Origin: Trueperaceae bacterium
Lineage (GTDB): Bacteria; Deinococcota; Deinococci; Deinococcales; Trueperaceae
Length of the DNA: 64,000 bases
Direction of reading: 5' to 3'
NCBI GenBank assembly: GCA_023954415.1
Contig: JAMLIB010000003.1
Location: forward strand, 124,001-188,000
This document shows positions 31,888-40,706 of the stretch, in pieces. Each line of letters opens with the position of its first letter. Positions within the stretch are counted from its first letter, which is position 1. The notes under the pieces were generated by a model, which saw nothing but the letters and a program-made list of their open reading frames with translations, searched no databases and was not told where the DNA came from. Made by a program: the position numbers and the translations under genes.

Positions 31888-33843
31888 CTAGAGGCCTACG
31901 CTCCAGCTGAGCGGGATGTCGGCGTCGGCCGGCGAGACGCGCACGTAGCCCTGCATCTCCTGGTGGAGGGCCGAGCAGAAGTCCGTGCAGTAGAAGGGGT
32001 AGACGCCAGGCTTGGTCGGCTTCCAGGTGACGGTCAGGGTCTGGCCGGGCTTGATGAGGATGTTGGCGTCCTGCATGCCCTGCACCGCGAAGCCGTGCGG
32101 GACGTCCCAGTCCTGCTCGAGGTTGGTGACGTGCCAGTAGACGGTGTCGCCGACCTTGACGCCCTCGATGTTGTCAGGGGCGAAGTGCGAGCGGATGGAG
32201 CTCATGTACACGTGGACGTCGGTGCCGTCGCGCACGACCTTGGTCTCGCCCTCGTTCTTGACGACGTACGGGTGCTCGTTGGCCGCCAGGTCGTAGATCA
32301 GCTTGCTGTTGGGCGCGACGAGGTTGGCGGGGATGGCCTGGGCGTAGTGCGGCTCACCGAGGGTCGGGAAGTCGAGCAGCATCTGCATGGTGTTGCCGCT
32401 GATGTCGATGAGCTGAGCGGACTGGGTGAGCTCAGGGCCGGTGGGCAGGTAGCGGTCCTTCGTGATCTTGTTGAGCGCGACGACGTACTTGTCCCAGGGC
32501 TGCATGCTGTCGCCGCCAGGGATCATCAAGTGGCCGATGGAGTAGTAGACGGGGATGCGGTCGCTGACCTCGAACTTCTTCGTGTCCCACTTGATGATCT
32601 CGGAGGTGATGAAGCAGCTCGTGTAGACGTTGCCCTTGCTGTCGAACTCGTTGTGCAGCGGCCCGAGGCAGGCGCGCTCGACCTGGCCAGCGACGGTAGC
32701 GTCGAAGTCGAGGACGGGCACGCCGTAGGAGTAGCCCTCGATCTTCTGGTCGGCGATGGCCTGCAGCATGTTGCTGAAGCCGTGGACGGCGATGGTGGCG
32801 GAGAGCTTGCCGCCCGTCACGATGAACTGACCGGTCGGGTCGACGTCGACGCCGTGCGGCGACTTCGGCGTCGGGAGGAAATAGACGAGGCCTTCGCACT
32901 CTTCCGGCTGGAGGACGGTGACGGACTCGTGCCACGTCGTCTCGGCCGTGTGGGTGGCCTCGTTGACGACGTTGTGGGCGTAGTAGGAGGGGAGCTGGCT
33001 GGTCTTGCCCTCTGCGACGCACTGCTCGGCGCGGCGCCAGTTCACGGCCGCGACGAAGTCCTTGTCGTTCTGCGAGGCGTTGACCTCGAGCAGGGTGTGC
33101 GCCTGCTCGCTGTTGTAGGAGGTGAAGAAGCACCAGTCGGCCGACGGGCCCTTGCCGCAGTGCGCGAGGTCGTAGTCGAAGCCGGGCATCATGACCTGGA
33201 AGGCCACGGCCATCTCGCCGCTCGCCTTGTCGACCGACACGAACGTGAGCATGCCCTTGAAGTTGTCCTTGTACTCGGAGATGGGCATGTCGCGCTGCGG
33301 AACGGGGACGCTAAAGCGCGTGCCGGCGACGACGTACTCGCTGTTCATGGTCGTGAAGGGCGAGGGGTGGTTGCCCGCGACGTTGGGGATCTCGATGATC
33401 TCGACGGTCTCGAAGGTCGAGAGGTCGATGCGCGCGATCCTCGGCGTGTTGTTGCCGTTGATGAAGATCCAGCGACCGTCGGGCACGCCGTTCGTCATGG
33501 AGAGCTCGGGGTGGTGGGAGTCGTCCCAGTAGACGGGCCCGTGCGAGGTGTTGAAGAGGGCCTTCGTCTCCTCGGAGTACCCGTAGCCGTTCTCGCCGTA
33601 CTGCGAGAAGACGGGGATGTTCTTGATGGTGCGGCCGGACGGCAGGCCCACGACGCTGAGCTGCCCGTTGAAGCCGCCCGAGAAGAAGCCGTAGAACTCG
33701 TCGTGCTCGCCGGGCGGCACGAACGTGCGGTTGGCGGCGTCGTTGGCCATGCGGGCCTGGTTCCGCGCGCCTTGGGCGAGTACCAGGCCGGCGGCCAGCA
33801 CCGCGAAGCCCAGCAAGACTAGGACCAGCTTCCGTTGCTTCAT
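31888..33843 (-). CDS. nosZ: Nitrous-oxide reductase NosZ (clade II-like, Sec-exported)
   Basis: 651 residues. The leader (KQRKLVLVLLGFAVLAAGLVLA) lacks a twin-arginine motif, as in clade II enzymes exported by Sec. The seven-bladed propeller that holds the CuZ cluster shows His-bearing segments (DDSHHPELS, KSPHGVDVDPTGQFIVTGGK, CLGPLHNEFDSKGN, YSIGHLMIPGGDS, GEPHYAQAI). The C-terminal cupredoxin domain has the CuA motif YCTDFCSALHQEMQGYV with both Cys, His and Met. It reduces N2O to N2 outside the inner membrane. The ribosome-binding site is GGGAG. It is the second gene of the operon, after a cytochrome c. Confidence 0.95.
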   Translation of the reverse strand: MKQRKLVLVLLGFAVLAAGLVLAQGARNQARMANDAANRTFVPPGEHDEFYGFFSGGFNGQLSVVGLPSGRTIKNIPVFSQYGENGYGYSEETKALFNTSHGPVYWDDSHHPELSMTNGVPDGRWIFINGNNTPRIARIDLSTFETVEIIEIPNVAGNHPSPFTTMNSEYVVAGTRFSVPVPQRDMPISEYKDNFKGMLTFVSVDKASGEMAVAFQVMMPGFDYDLAHCGKGPSADWCFFTSYNSEQAHTLLEVNASQNDKDFVAAVNWRRAEQCVAEGKTSQLPSYYAHNVVNEATHTAETTWHESVTVLQPEECEGLVYFLPTPKSPHGVDVDPTGQFIVTGGKLSATIAVHGFSNMLQAIADQKIEGYSYGVPVLDFDATVAGQVERACLGPLHNEFDSKGNVYTSCFITSEIIKWDTKKFEVSDRIPVYYSIGHLMIPGGDSMQPWDKYVVALNKITKDRYLPTGPELTQSAQLIDISGNTMQMLLDFPTLGEPHYAQAIPANLVAPNSKLIYDLAANEHPYVVKNEGETKVVRDGTDVHVYMSSIRSHFAPDNIEGVKVGDTVYWHVTNLEQDWDVPHGFAVQGMQDANILIKPGQTLTVTWKPTKPGVYPFYCTDFCSALHQEMQGYVRVSPADADIPLSWSVGL

Positions 33844-33892
33844 GCTTTCACTCCCTTTTCTACTTGCTTGCGCCGGTCGCCAACCCCCGAGC

Positions 33893-34342
33893 TCACGACC
33901 CCAAGCCGGCGTCGACCTGGCGGAAGTACTCGAGGATCCCGCGTACCTGCTCTTCGGTGAGGGGCAGCTGTGCCATCGGCGTCATGTACTCGGCCAGGAG
34001 CTCGTACGCCGTGTCGTCGTTGAAGATCATCTCGTTGGTGTTGAGGACCATGTTCATGATCCACTCGGGCGCGCGCCGCTGCGTGACCCCGGCGAGGTCG
34101 GGGCCGACGTAGCGCTCGCCGAACTTGTGGCAGGCGGAGCAGAAGGCCGTGAAGGTCGCCTGCCCCTCCGCGGCCAGCGCGTCGTCGACGGTCTCCGGCA
34201 GCGCCAGCTCTTGGATGGGGCCGATCCCCTTGGGCAGCTCGCCGCCCTGTTGCGCGAACGCCGCGGCGGCCAGTAACGCGAGACCCGCCGCCAGCACGAT
34301 CAACGACCTTGAGCCGGCGACGCGAGGCTTATCTCCGAGCAT
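33893..34342 (-). CDS. Small monoheme c-type cytochrome of the nos operon
   Basis: 149 residues with a Sec leader (SLIVLAAGLALLAAAAFAQQ) and one heme-binding motif, CSACH, in FTAFCSACHKFGERYVGPDL. A distal Met ligand is likely from YMTPMAQLPLTEEQVRGIL. Start ATG 34342 is set by GGAGG 7 bases upstream; longer forms lack this. As the first gene before nosZ it is probably the electron donor to the CuA site, like the NosC cytochromes of clade II clusters. It begins the operon that runs to 27780. Confidence 0.88.
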   Translation of the reverse strand: MLGDKPRVAGSRSLIVLAAGLALLAAAAFAQQGGELPKGIGPIQELALPETVDDALAAEGQATFTAFCSACHKFGERYVGPDLAGVTQRRAPEWIMNMVLNTNEMIFNDDTAYELLAEYMTPMAQLPLTEEQVRGILEYFRQVDAGLGS

Positions 34343-34382
34343 CCGGGTACCTCCATGTGGGCAATCTGATAGACGATCCATC

Positions 34383-34400
34383 CTGGACATCTGCGTCCAG
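34383..34400. promoter_or_regulatory. Inverted repeat upstream of the nos operon
   Basis: CTGGAC and GTCCAG are perfect 6-bp arms around a 6-bp spacer, 41-58 bp upstream of the cytochrome start. It could be an operator or an mRNA hairpin. It does not match the FNR/CRP consensus, so the regulator is unknown. Confidence 0.35.
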
Positions 34401-34563
34401 ATTAGAGAGCGGTGAGGTGGAGGACCTAGGGACTTTAGACCCCGTCCAGGTTCGGCGTCGGCGTCGCCCCCAAGGTGCGTTCGCCTGACCTGGCCGTGTA
34501 ATCTCGAAAGACCAGCGCCTGCATGCACTCGCGGCACGGCGCTAGAAGAAGGAGATTACTGGC

Positions 34564-35229
34564 ATGTGGCTGATCTTCATCGCGACGCTCGGCGCCTCGA
34601 TCCTGGTTCAGTTGTACTTGCGCAACACGTACGGCCGCTGGCAGGGGGTCCAGGCGGCCTCAGGCCTGACCGGAGCGCAGACCGCCCGCGTCATCCTCGA
34701 CTCCAACGGCTTGTCTGACGTACGCATCGAGGAAGTCCCCGGTCAACTGACCGACCATTACGACCCCGCCCAGAAGGTCGTGCGCCTCTCGGCCGTCAAC
34801 TACCGCGGGGCCAGCGTGGCCTCGCACGCCGTGTCGGCGCACGAGGTCGGGCACGCCATCCAGCACGCCATGGCGTACGCGCCCCTCCGGGTGCGCACGG
34901 CCCTCGTCCCTGCCGCCAACATCGGCGCGCGCTTCGCGCCCTGGGTCATCATCCTCGGCGCCATGCTGGGCGCCTTCGGGCTGATCCAGCTCGGCATCGT
35001 CCTGTTCGGCCTGGCCGTCCTGTTCCAGCTCGTCACCCTGCCCGTCGAGTACGACGCGAGCCGCCGCGCCGGCCAGCAGCTCGAGCGCCTCGGCATCGCC
35101 ACCAGCGGCGAGGTCGCGGGCACGAAGCAGGTCCTCAACGCCGCCGCGCTCACCTACGTCGCCGCGGCCGCCGGGTCCGTCATGTACTTGCTGTACTACA
35201 TCTCCATGTTCATGGGGAACAGGGATTGA
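34564..35229 (+). CDS. YugP-like neutral zinc metallopeptidase
   Basis: 221 residues. An N-terminal membrane helix (LIFIATLGASILVQLYL), the zinc motif SAHEVGHAIQHAM (HExxH, with a nearby third ligand likely in VEYDASRRAGQQLE) and at least two later helices (WVIILGAMLGAFGLIQLGIV and the last 20 residues). This is the membrane Zn-peptidase family 2 layout. It probably acts on membrane or surface proteins. AAGGAG lies 10 bases before ATG 34564. TGTAAT at 34497-34502 may be the -10 box. Monocistronic and divergent from the nos operon. Confidence 0.88.
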   Translation: MWLIFIATLGASILVQLYLRNTYGRWQGVQAASGLTGAQTARVILDSNGLSDVRIEEVPGQLTDHYDPAQKVVRLSAVNYRGASVASHAVSAHEVGHAIQHAMAYAPLRVRTALVPAANIGARFAPWVIILGAMLGAFGLIQLGIVLFGLAVLFQLVTLPVEYDASRRAGQQLERLGIATSGEVAGTKQVLNAAALTYVAAAAGSVMYLLYYISMFMGNRD

Positions 35230-35339
35230 GCGGGCGGTAGCGGCCTGGTCGGAGCCCGCCCGCCGTCATGGGCTCCGTGCCCAGCCCCACACCCACGGCG
35301 TACCAGAAGTTGTATCCTTCCCCTCACGTCCTACCGAGC

Positions 35340-35482
35340 GTAGTACGTGACCGCGTACCCTCTCGCCCCGAGAGGGCGCCCCGGACGGGGCGGCGGGGGA
35401 AGCTGGTGAAAGTCCAGCGCTGTCCCGCAACGGTAACGCGCTTCCCGCCCTGATCGTGGGTGGCGCGGAGCCCGGATACCCG
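35340..35482 (+). ncRNA. Cobalamin (B12) riboswitch ahead of nrdAB
   Basis: The conserved B12-box elements are visible in order. A GC-rich P2/P3-like hairpin (CCCTCTCGCCCCGAGAGGG, near 35358) comes first. Then GGGGAAGCTGGTGAAAGTCC (35395 onward), GCTGTCCCGCAACGGTAA and finally GAGCCCGGATACC (35468-35480). Adenosylcobalamin binding is expected to lower expression of the downstream B12-independent ribonucleotide reductase, as shown for nrdAB in Streptomyces. The 5' boundary is approximate. Confidence 0.92.
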
Positions 35483-35535
35483 CTGCACGGTCCATTCCCC
35501 TGGCCCTCGATGGAAGGGCGGAGAGCGGTGCAGCG
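35481..35535 (+). promoter_or_regulatory. Hairpin linking the riboswitch 3' edge to the nrdA start codon
   Basis: CGCTGCAC (35481-35488), immediately after the aptamer's last conserved box, is perfectly complementary to GTGCAGCG (35528-35535). The latter includes the first base of the GTG start. The pairing would place the GGAGAG ribosome-binding site in the loop and block initiation. That suggests translational control, but the structure was only traced by eye. Confidence 0.45.
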
Positions 35536-37373
35536 TGTTCCAGCCGACCGATAAGGTCCACGACATCTCGATCACGGCAGCGTTGCCGCCACGCACCGTG
35601 CGCGGCGGGCGCGAGGGTTCCACGGGTCTCGGTCCCCAGCCGGCACGGTTCGCCGGTGACCCGGCCCGACCGACCCCCGCCCAGGACATCCTGCGGCGCT
35701 CACCGCGCCCCGCCCGGCCGCCGCGCGCCCCGTTCGCCTGGCTGAACGACGAGAGCCGCGCTTTCCTCGCCAACGGCTACCTTCTACCGGGCACGACGCC
35801 CGAAGCCCGGTTACGCCAGATCGCGGAGCGCGCGGAGCAGTTGCTGCCCGGCATGCACGGCTTCGCCGAGAGGTTCCTCGACTACCTGAGCCGCGGCTGG
35901 TACTCCCTCGCCTCGCCCGTGTGGGCCAACTTCGGCCTGAACCGCGGGCTGCCCATCTCCTGCTTCGGGAGCTACGTGCCCGACAGCATGGCGGGCATCC
36001 TGAGCGCGGCCGCCGAGGTCGGGATGATGAGCAAGTACGGCGGCGGCACGAGCGCGTACTTCGGTGACCTCCGCGGCCGCGGCAGCCCCATCCGCGACAA
36101 CGGCCAGTCAGAGGGGGCGGTCAACTTCATGCGCCTCTTCGACACCCTCATCGACGTGACCAAGCAGGGCGCCACGCGCCGCGGCTCCTTCGCCGCCTAC
36201 CTCCCCATCGAGCACCCGGACGCGCGCGAGTTCCTCGAGATCCGCGGCGACGGCAACCCCATCCAGAACCTCTTCTTCGCCGTGACGGTGAGCGACGAGT
36301 GGCTCGAGAGCATGGTCAACGGCGACCGCGACAAGCGCGAGCTGTGGGCGCGCGTGTTGCAGCAGCGCTCCGAGGTCGGGCTGCCGTACGTGCTCTTCAC
36401 GGGCAACGCCGATCGCGGCGCGGCCGACGTCTACCGCGACCGCGGCCTGCCCATCCGCTCGAGTAACCTTTGCAGCGAGATCAGCCTGCCGGTGAGCGAG
36501 GACGAGTCGTTCGTCTGCTGCCTCTCGAGCATGAACCTGCTGCACTTCGACGAATGGACGGGCACGGACGCAGTCGAGACCCTCGTCTACTTCCTAGACG
36601 CCGTCATGACCGACTTCATCGAGAAGTCCGAGGGCATCCCGTACCTGGAGAGGGCGCGGCGCTTCGCCACGCGCCACCGGGCGCTCGGCCTCGGCGTGCT
36701 CGGCTGGCACAGCTACCTCCAGTCGCGCCTCGTGTCGCTCGGGAGCCTGACTGCCGCCGGCCTGAACAGGCGCGTGTTCAAGACCGTCCGCGAGGCAGCG
36801 GACTCAGCCTCGCGGGAGCTGGCGCGCCGCTACGGCGAGCCCGAGCTGCTCGCGGGCTACGGGCGGCGCAACGCCACCCTCATGGCCATCGCCCCGACCA
36901 CGTCCAGCTCGTTCATCCTCGGGCAGGCGTCGCAGTCGATCGAGCCGCTCAAGTCGAACTACTACGTGCGCGACCTCGCCAAGGCCGTCACGACCTTCCG
37001 CAACCCCGCGCTCGCCGAGCTGTTGGCGGAAGTGGACCGTGACACCCCCGAGGTGTGGCGCAGCATCCTCGAGCACGACGGCAGCGTCCAGCACCTCGAC
37101 TTCCTCTCGAGCGAGGAGAAGAGCGTGTTCGCCACCTTCTCCGAGGTCAGCCAACTCGACCTGATCGTGCAGGCCGGGCAGCGGCAGGAGTTCATCGACC
37201 AGGGGCAGTCGCTCAACCTGATGGTGCACCCGGCCACCCCGACCAAGGACCTGAACGCCCTGCACCTCGAGGCGTGGCGGCGCGGCCTCAAGAGCCTGTA
37301 CTACCAGCACAGCATGAACGCGGCGCAGGAGTTCAACCGCGAGCTCCTGACCTGCTCCGTGTGTGAAGCCTGA
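35535..37373 (+). CDS. nrdA: Class I ribonucleotide reductase, large (alpha) subunit
   Basis: About 612 residues with no ATP-cone at the N-terminus. Catalytic residues are present: LPISCFGSYVPDS and CCLSSMNL carry the redox cysteine pair, SSNLCSEISLP is the N-x-C-x-E radical site, LKSLYYQHSM the Tyr-Tyr relay, and LLTCSVCEA the C-terminal CxxC shuttle. It makes dNDPs using the NrdB radical. GTG 35535 is chosen since it is the first start after the riboswitch and has GGAGAG upstream; longer frames begin inside the aptamer. It overlaps nrdB by one base. Confidence 0.92.
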   Translation: MFQPTDKVHDISITAALPPRTVRGGREGSTGLGPQPARFAGDPARPTPAQDILRRSPRPARPPRAPFAWLNDESRAFLANGYLLPGTTPEARLRQIAERAEQLLPGMHGFAERFLDYLSRGWYSLASPVWANFGLNRGLPISCFGSYVPDSMAGILSAAAEVGMMSKYGGGTSAYFGDLRGRGSPIRDNGQSEGAVNFMRLFDTLIDVTKQGATRRGSFAAYLPIEHPDAREFLEIRGDGNPIQNLFFAVTVSDEWLESMVNGDRDKRELWARVLQQRSEVGLPYVLFTGNADRGAADVYRDRGLPIRSSNLCSEISLPVSEDESFVCCLSSMNLLHFDEWTGTDAVETLVYFLDAVMTDFIEKSEGIPYLERARRFATRHRALGLGVLGWHSYLQSRLVSLGSLTAAGLNRRVFKTVREAADSASRELARRYGEPELLAGYGRRNATLMAIAPTTSSSFILGQASQSIEPLKSNYYVRDLAKAVTTFRNPALAELLAEVDRDTPEVWRSILEHDGSVQHLDFLSSEEKSVFATFSEVSQLDLIVQAGQRQEFIDQGQSLNLMVHPATPTKDLNALHLEAWRRGLKSLYYQHSMNAAQEFNRELLTCSVCEA

Positions 37374-38467
37374 TGGCCGGCGACTCTGCGCGGATCACAG
37401 ACTCCGCGCCGATCGCCGACCCCGCGCCGGCCGCCGCCATGCGGCTTGCCCCTTCCGGCGTCTCCGGGGGGGCCACCACGGACCGCCGCCTCACGACGCC
37501 GCGCCTCAACCTCCGCCCGGCCGAGTACCCGGAGCTCCTCGCCTACCGCGACGCCATCCGGCACTCGTACTGGCTCCACACGGAGTACAACCTCACCGAC
37601 GACGTGCACGACTTCCGCGCGCGCGTCAGCGACGCGGAGCGCAGCGCCATCAAGAACGCCATGCTCGCCATCGCGCAGGTCGAGGTCGCCGTCAAGACGT
37701 TCTGGGGCGACCTCTACAAGCGCTACCCCAAGCCGGAGGTCGGCGCGGTGGGCTACACGTTCGCGGAGAGCGAGGTGCGCCACCAGGACGCCTACGCCCA
37801 CCTCCTCGAGGTCCTCGGGCTCAACCAGGAGTTCGAGCGCATCCGCGAGATCCCGGCGATCTACCAGCGGGTGCTGTTCCTGAACGAGCACCTGGGGCCG
37901 CGGCCGCCCGACAGGACGGCGACGGACCGCGAGGACGCCCTCACCCTCCTGCTCTTCAGCGCGTTCGTCGAGCACGTCAGCCTCTTCGGGCAGTTCCTGA
38001 TCATGAAGAGCTTCAACCGCCAGCGGAACCTCTTCAAGGGCATCGCGAACATCGTCGAGGCCACCAGCAAGGAGGAGCAGATCCACGGCCTCTTCGGCTA
38101 CCAGGTGGTGCGGACGTTGCGCGAGGAGAACCCGGACTGGTTCGACGCCGCCTTCACGGAGCGCGTGCGCGCCGCCTGCCTGGCCGCGCGTGAGGCCGAG
38201 CGCGGCATCCTCGACTGGATCTTCGAGGCCGGCGAGCTCGACTTCCTCCCGCGCGCCGTGGTCGACGCCTACGTCGAGCAGCGCTTCGACGATTCCCTCG
38301 CCGCCATCGACATGGCACCGTTGTTCGAGCCGGACGCGGCGCTCGTGGCTCAGACGCGCTGGTTCGACGAGGAGGTCGTGGCCGGCAAGCATTACGACTT
38401 CTTTCACAAGCGTCCAACGACCTACACGAAGAAGGCCAAGTCGATCACCAGCGACGACCTGTTCTAG
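37373..38467 (+). CDS. nrdB: Class I ribonucleotide reductase, small (beta) subunit
   Basis: 364 residues of the ferritin-like fold. Metal ligands can be traced: QVEVAVKTFWGDL, the E-x-x-H pair and radical tyrosine in ESEVRHQDAYAHLLEVLG, FVEHVSLFGQF, and SKEEQIHGLFGYQV. The tyrosine four residues after the His suggests a Tyr-radical enzyme rather than a class Ic enzyme. The N-terminal 40 residues are disordered-looking. ATG overlaps the nrdA TGA by one base, so the pair is translationally coupled and shares the B12 riboswitch. A palindromic repeat copy lies 30 bp after the stop. Confidence 0.93.
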   Translation: MAGDSARITDSAPIADPAPAAAMRLAPSGVSGGATTDRRLTTPRLNLRPAEYPELLAYRDAIRHSYWLHTEYNLTDDVHDFRARVSDAERSAIKNAMLAIAQVEVAVKTFWGDLYKRYPKPEVGAVGYTFAESEVRHQDAYAHLLEVLGLNQEFERIREIPAIYQRVLFLNEHLGPRPPDRTATDREDALTLLLFSAFVEHVSLFGQFLIMKSFNRQRNLFKGIANIVEATSKEEQIHGLFGYQVVRTLREENPDWFDAAFTERVRAACLAAREAERGILDWIFEAGELDFLPRAVVDAYVEQRFDDSLAAIDMAPLFEPDAALVAQTRWFDEEVVAGKHYDFFHKRPTTYTKKAKSITSDDLF

Positions 38468-38496
38468 GCGTGTCCTGGACCGTGGGGGCGTCGCGG

Positions 38497-38594
38497 GGTC
38501 TGGTGGGTGGGCGTCGGTGGCCGCACTGCATGCCTGCCGAGCACTGCGTGCACGGCAGCACTCCGCGCGACCACCGACGCCCACCCACCTCGAC
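38497..38594 (+). repeat. Palindromic repeat family, copy C
   Basis: Same orientation as copy A (GGTCTGG at left, CCTCGAC at right). Arms 38502-38520 and 38571-38589 are perfectly complementary over 19 bp with inner sequence CGTCGGTGG, unlike A, B or D. The inner region has TGCCTGCC and GGCAGCACTCCGCG. It lies 30 bp after the nrdB stop, so it could act as its terminator. It forms an inverted pair with copy D around the ABM gene. Confidence 0.82.
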
Positions 38595-38717
38595 AGTTCT
38601 TGGCCGCGTGGTTGCCGCTGGCGACGTTGGAGGGCAAGCGCTTACTGCTGGCCTGGGGTCAGCGAAGTAAACTTGGAAGTGCTCATTGATGGCCGTTGAT
38701 TTCAGCTCGGAGGAGCG

Positions 38718-39011
38718 ATGCCGCAGGTTCGCCTAACTGGACAGCTGGTTTGCAAGCACGTCGACGAGGTGGCGACCGTGATCGAGTACCTGCCACCCCA
38801 TGCCTCGCTCACGCGCGCGGAGCCGGGCTGCCTCTGGTTCGAGGTGAAGCAGACTGAGGACCCGTTCATCTGGCAAGTGGAAGAACGGTTCATAGACGCC
38901 GCCGCGTTTGCCGTTCATCAAGAACGGGTCGCGGCAAGCGAATGGGGGCGTATGACCTCCAGGATCGAGCGTCGCTATGTGGTTGAGGAGACAGACCGAG
39001 CCGAGAGTTGA
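38718..39011 (+). CDS. ABM-domain (antibiotic biosynthesis monooxygenase-like) protein
   Basis: 97 residues of the dimeric alpha-beta barrel type: an initial strand VRLTGQLVCKH, then CLWFEVKQTEDPFIWQVEE, the helix AAFAVHQERVAASEWG, and a last strand. Such proteins act as small monooxygenases or quinol-binding enzymes; the substrate is unknown. A GGAGGAG site precedes ATG 38718. The base composition is visibly less GC-rich than that of its neighbours. The gene is bracketed by inverted copies C and D of the repeat, which suggests it may have moved as a cassette. Confidence 0.78.
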   Translation: MPQVRLTGQLVCKHVDEVATVIEYLPPHASLTRAEPGCLWFEVKQTEDPFIWQVEERFIDAAAFAVHQERVAASEWGRMTSRIERRYVVEETDRAES

Positions 39012-39039
39012 ATCCTTACCAGAGACTCTGCCACTGCGT

Positions 39040-39150
39040 GTCGAGGTGGGCGGATCGGCGCGGTCCCGCAGTGCTGCCGTCAACGAAGCGCGGAACGTGC
39101 TTCGCGTAGGCAGGCACGTAGGGACCGCGCCGATCCGCCCACCAGACCAC
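39040..39150 (-). repeat. Palindromic repeat family, copy D
   Basis: Orientation opposite to copy C. Arms 39045-39067 and 39121-39143 are perfectly complementary over 23 bp, the longest of the four, with inner sequence CGGATCGGCGCGGTCCC found in no other copy. On the minus strand the inner region reads TGCCTGCC and GGCAGCACTGCGGG. It sits between the ABM gene and the convergent livF. The following 45 bp contain short CCACGGCG-type direct repeats shared with the flank at 24030. Confidence 0.82.
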
Positions 39151-39196
39151 GGCGACCAAGCCACGGCGTCACCAAGCCATGGCGCCGAACCACGGC

Positions 39197-39983
39197 CTAC
39201 AGCCCCAGGTAAGCCCGCCTGATCATGGGATCGCCGCGTAGCTGCGCCGACGGCCCCTCGAGCGCCAGCCGGCCGTTCTCCAACACGTATGCCCGCTCGC
39301 TGATCCTAAGGACCTGCGTGACGTTCTGCTCGACGAGCAGGATGGGCATGCCCGTGTCGGCGACGCTGCGGATGACGTGCATGACCTCGCGCACGAGGAG
39401 CGGCGCCAGGCCGAGGCTGGGCTCGTCCATGATCAGGACCTTCGGGTGGAGCATCAGGGCGCGGCCGATGGCGACCATCTGCTGCTGGCCGCCGGAGAGC
39501 GAGCCGGCGGCGGCGCGGCGCTTGGCCTGCAGGTCGGGGAAGAGCCGGTAGACGCGCTCGAACCCCTCGGCACGCCGCGCGCGGGCGGGCGGGAGGTAGG
39601 CGCCAAGCGAGAGGTTCTCCTCGACGGTCATGTCGCCGAAGAGCTGGCGGCCCATCGGGACGTGCGCTAGCCCGCGCAACGCCAGGTCGTGGGGCTTGAG
39701 GCCGGTGACGTCCTCGCCGCCAAGGAAGACCTTCCCGCCGCGCGGCTTGATCATGCCGGAGACGGCGCGGAGGATGGTCGACTTCCCGCTGCCGTTGCCG
39801 CCGACCAACCCGACGAGCTCGCCGGCGTTCACGTGGAGCGAGACGCCGAAGACGACCTGGAGCTCGCCGTAGCCCAGGTCGGCGTCCACTACGTCGAGCA
39901 CGCGCCGCTGCCGCGGTTCGGCGGCCGGCGTCTCGAGCCGGCTCGGGGCGCCAGGCTCACTCATCGGAGCCCCCGGCGGCGAC

Positions 39984-39991
<8 letters not shown>
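39197..39991 (-). CDS. livF: Branched-chain amino acid-type ABC importer ATPase LivF (system 1)
   Basis: 264 residues. Walker A GGNGSGKSTIL, Q-loop HVPMGRQLFGDMTVEENL (the arrangement of LivF), signature LSGGQQQM, Walker B VLIMDEPSLGLAP, H-loop LLVEQNVTQVL. The first 25 residues are a variable Pro/Ser-rich leader. It overlaps livG by 8 bp, and the order K-H-M-G-F is complete. The cargo could be branched-chain or other amino acids, urea or amides, which cannot be resolved. Confidence 0.9.

Positions 39992-40683
<692 letters not shown>

Positions 40684-40706
<23 letters not shown>

Noticed and set aside
31663-33822. A 719-codon open frame on the plus strand across nosZ
   Set aside because: It is exactly antisense to a clear nosZ, has Val/Asp/Gly/Arg-biased sequence and no domain pattern. 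It results from high GC at third codon positions.
34360-34440. FNR/CRP binding site for the nos operon
   Set aside because: The dyad CTGGAC/GTCCAG lacks the TTGAT or TGTGA half-sites; only an unassigned inverted repeat is supported.
35460-35534. An earlier in-frame ATG for nrdA at 35460
   Set aside because: It lies within the B12 riboswitch before its last conserved box, so translation from there would disrupt the aptamer.
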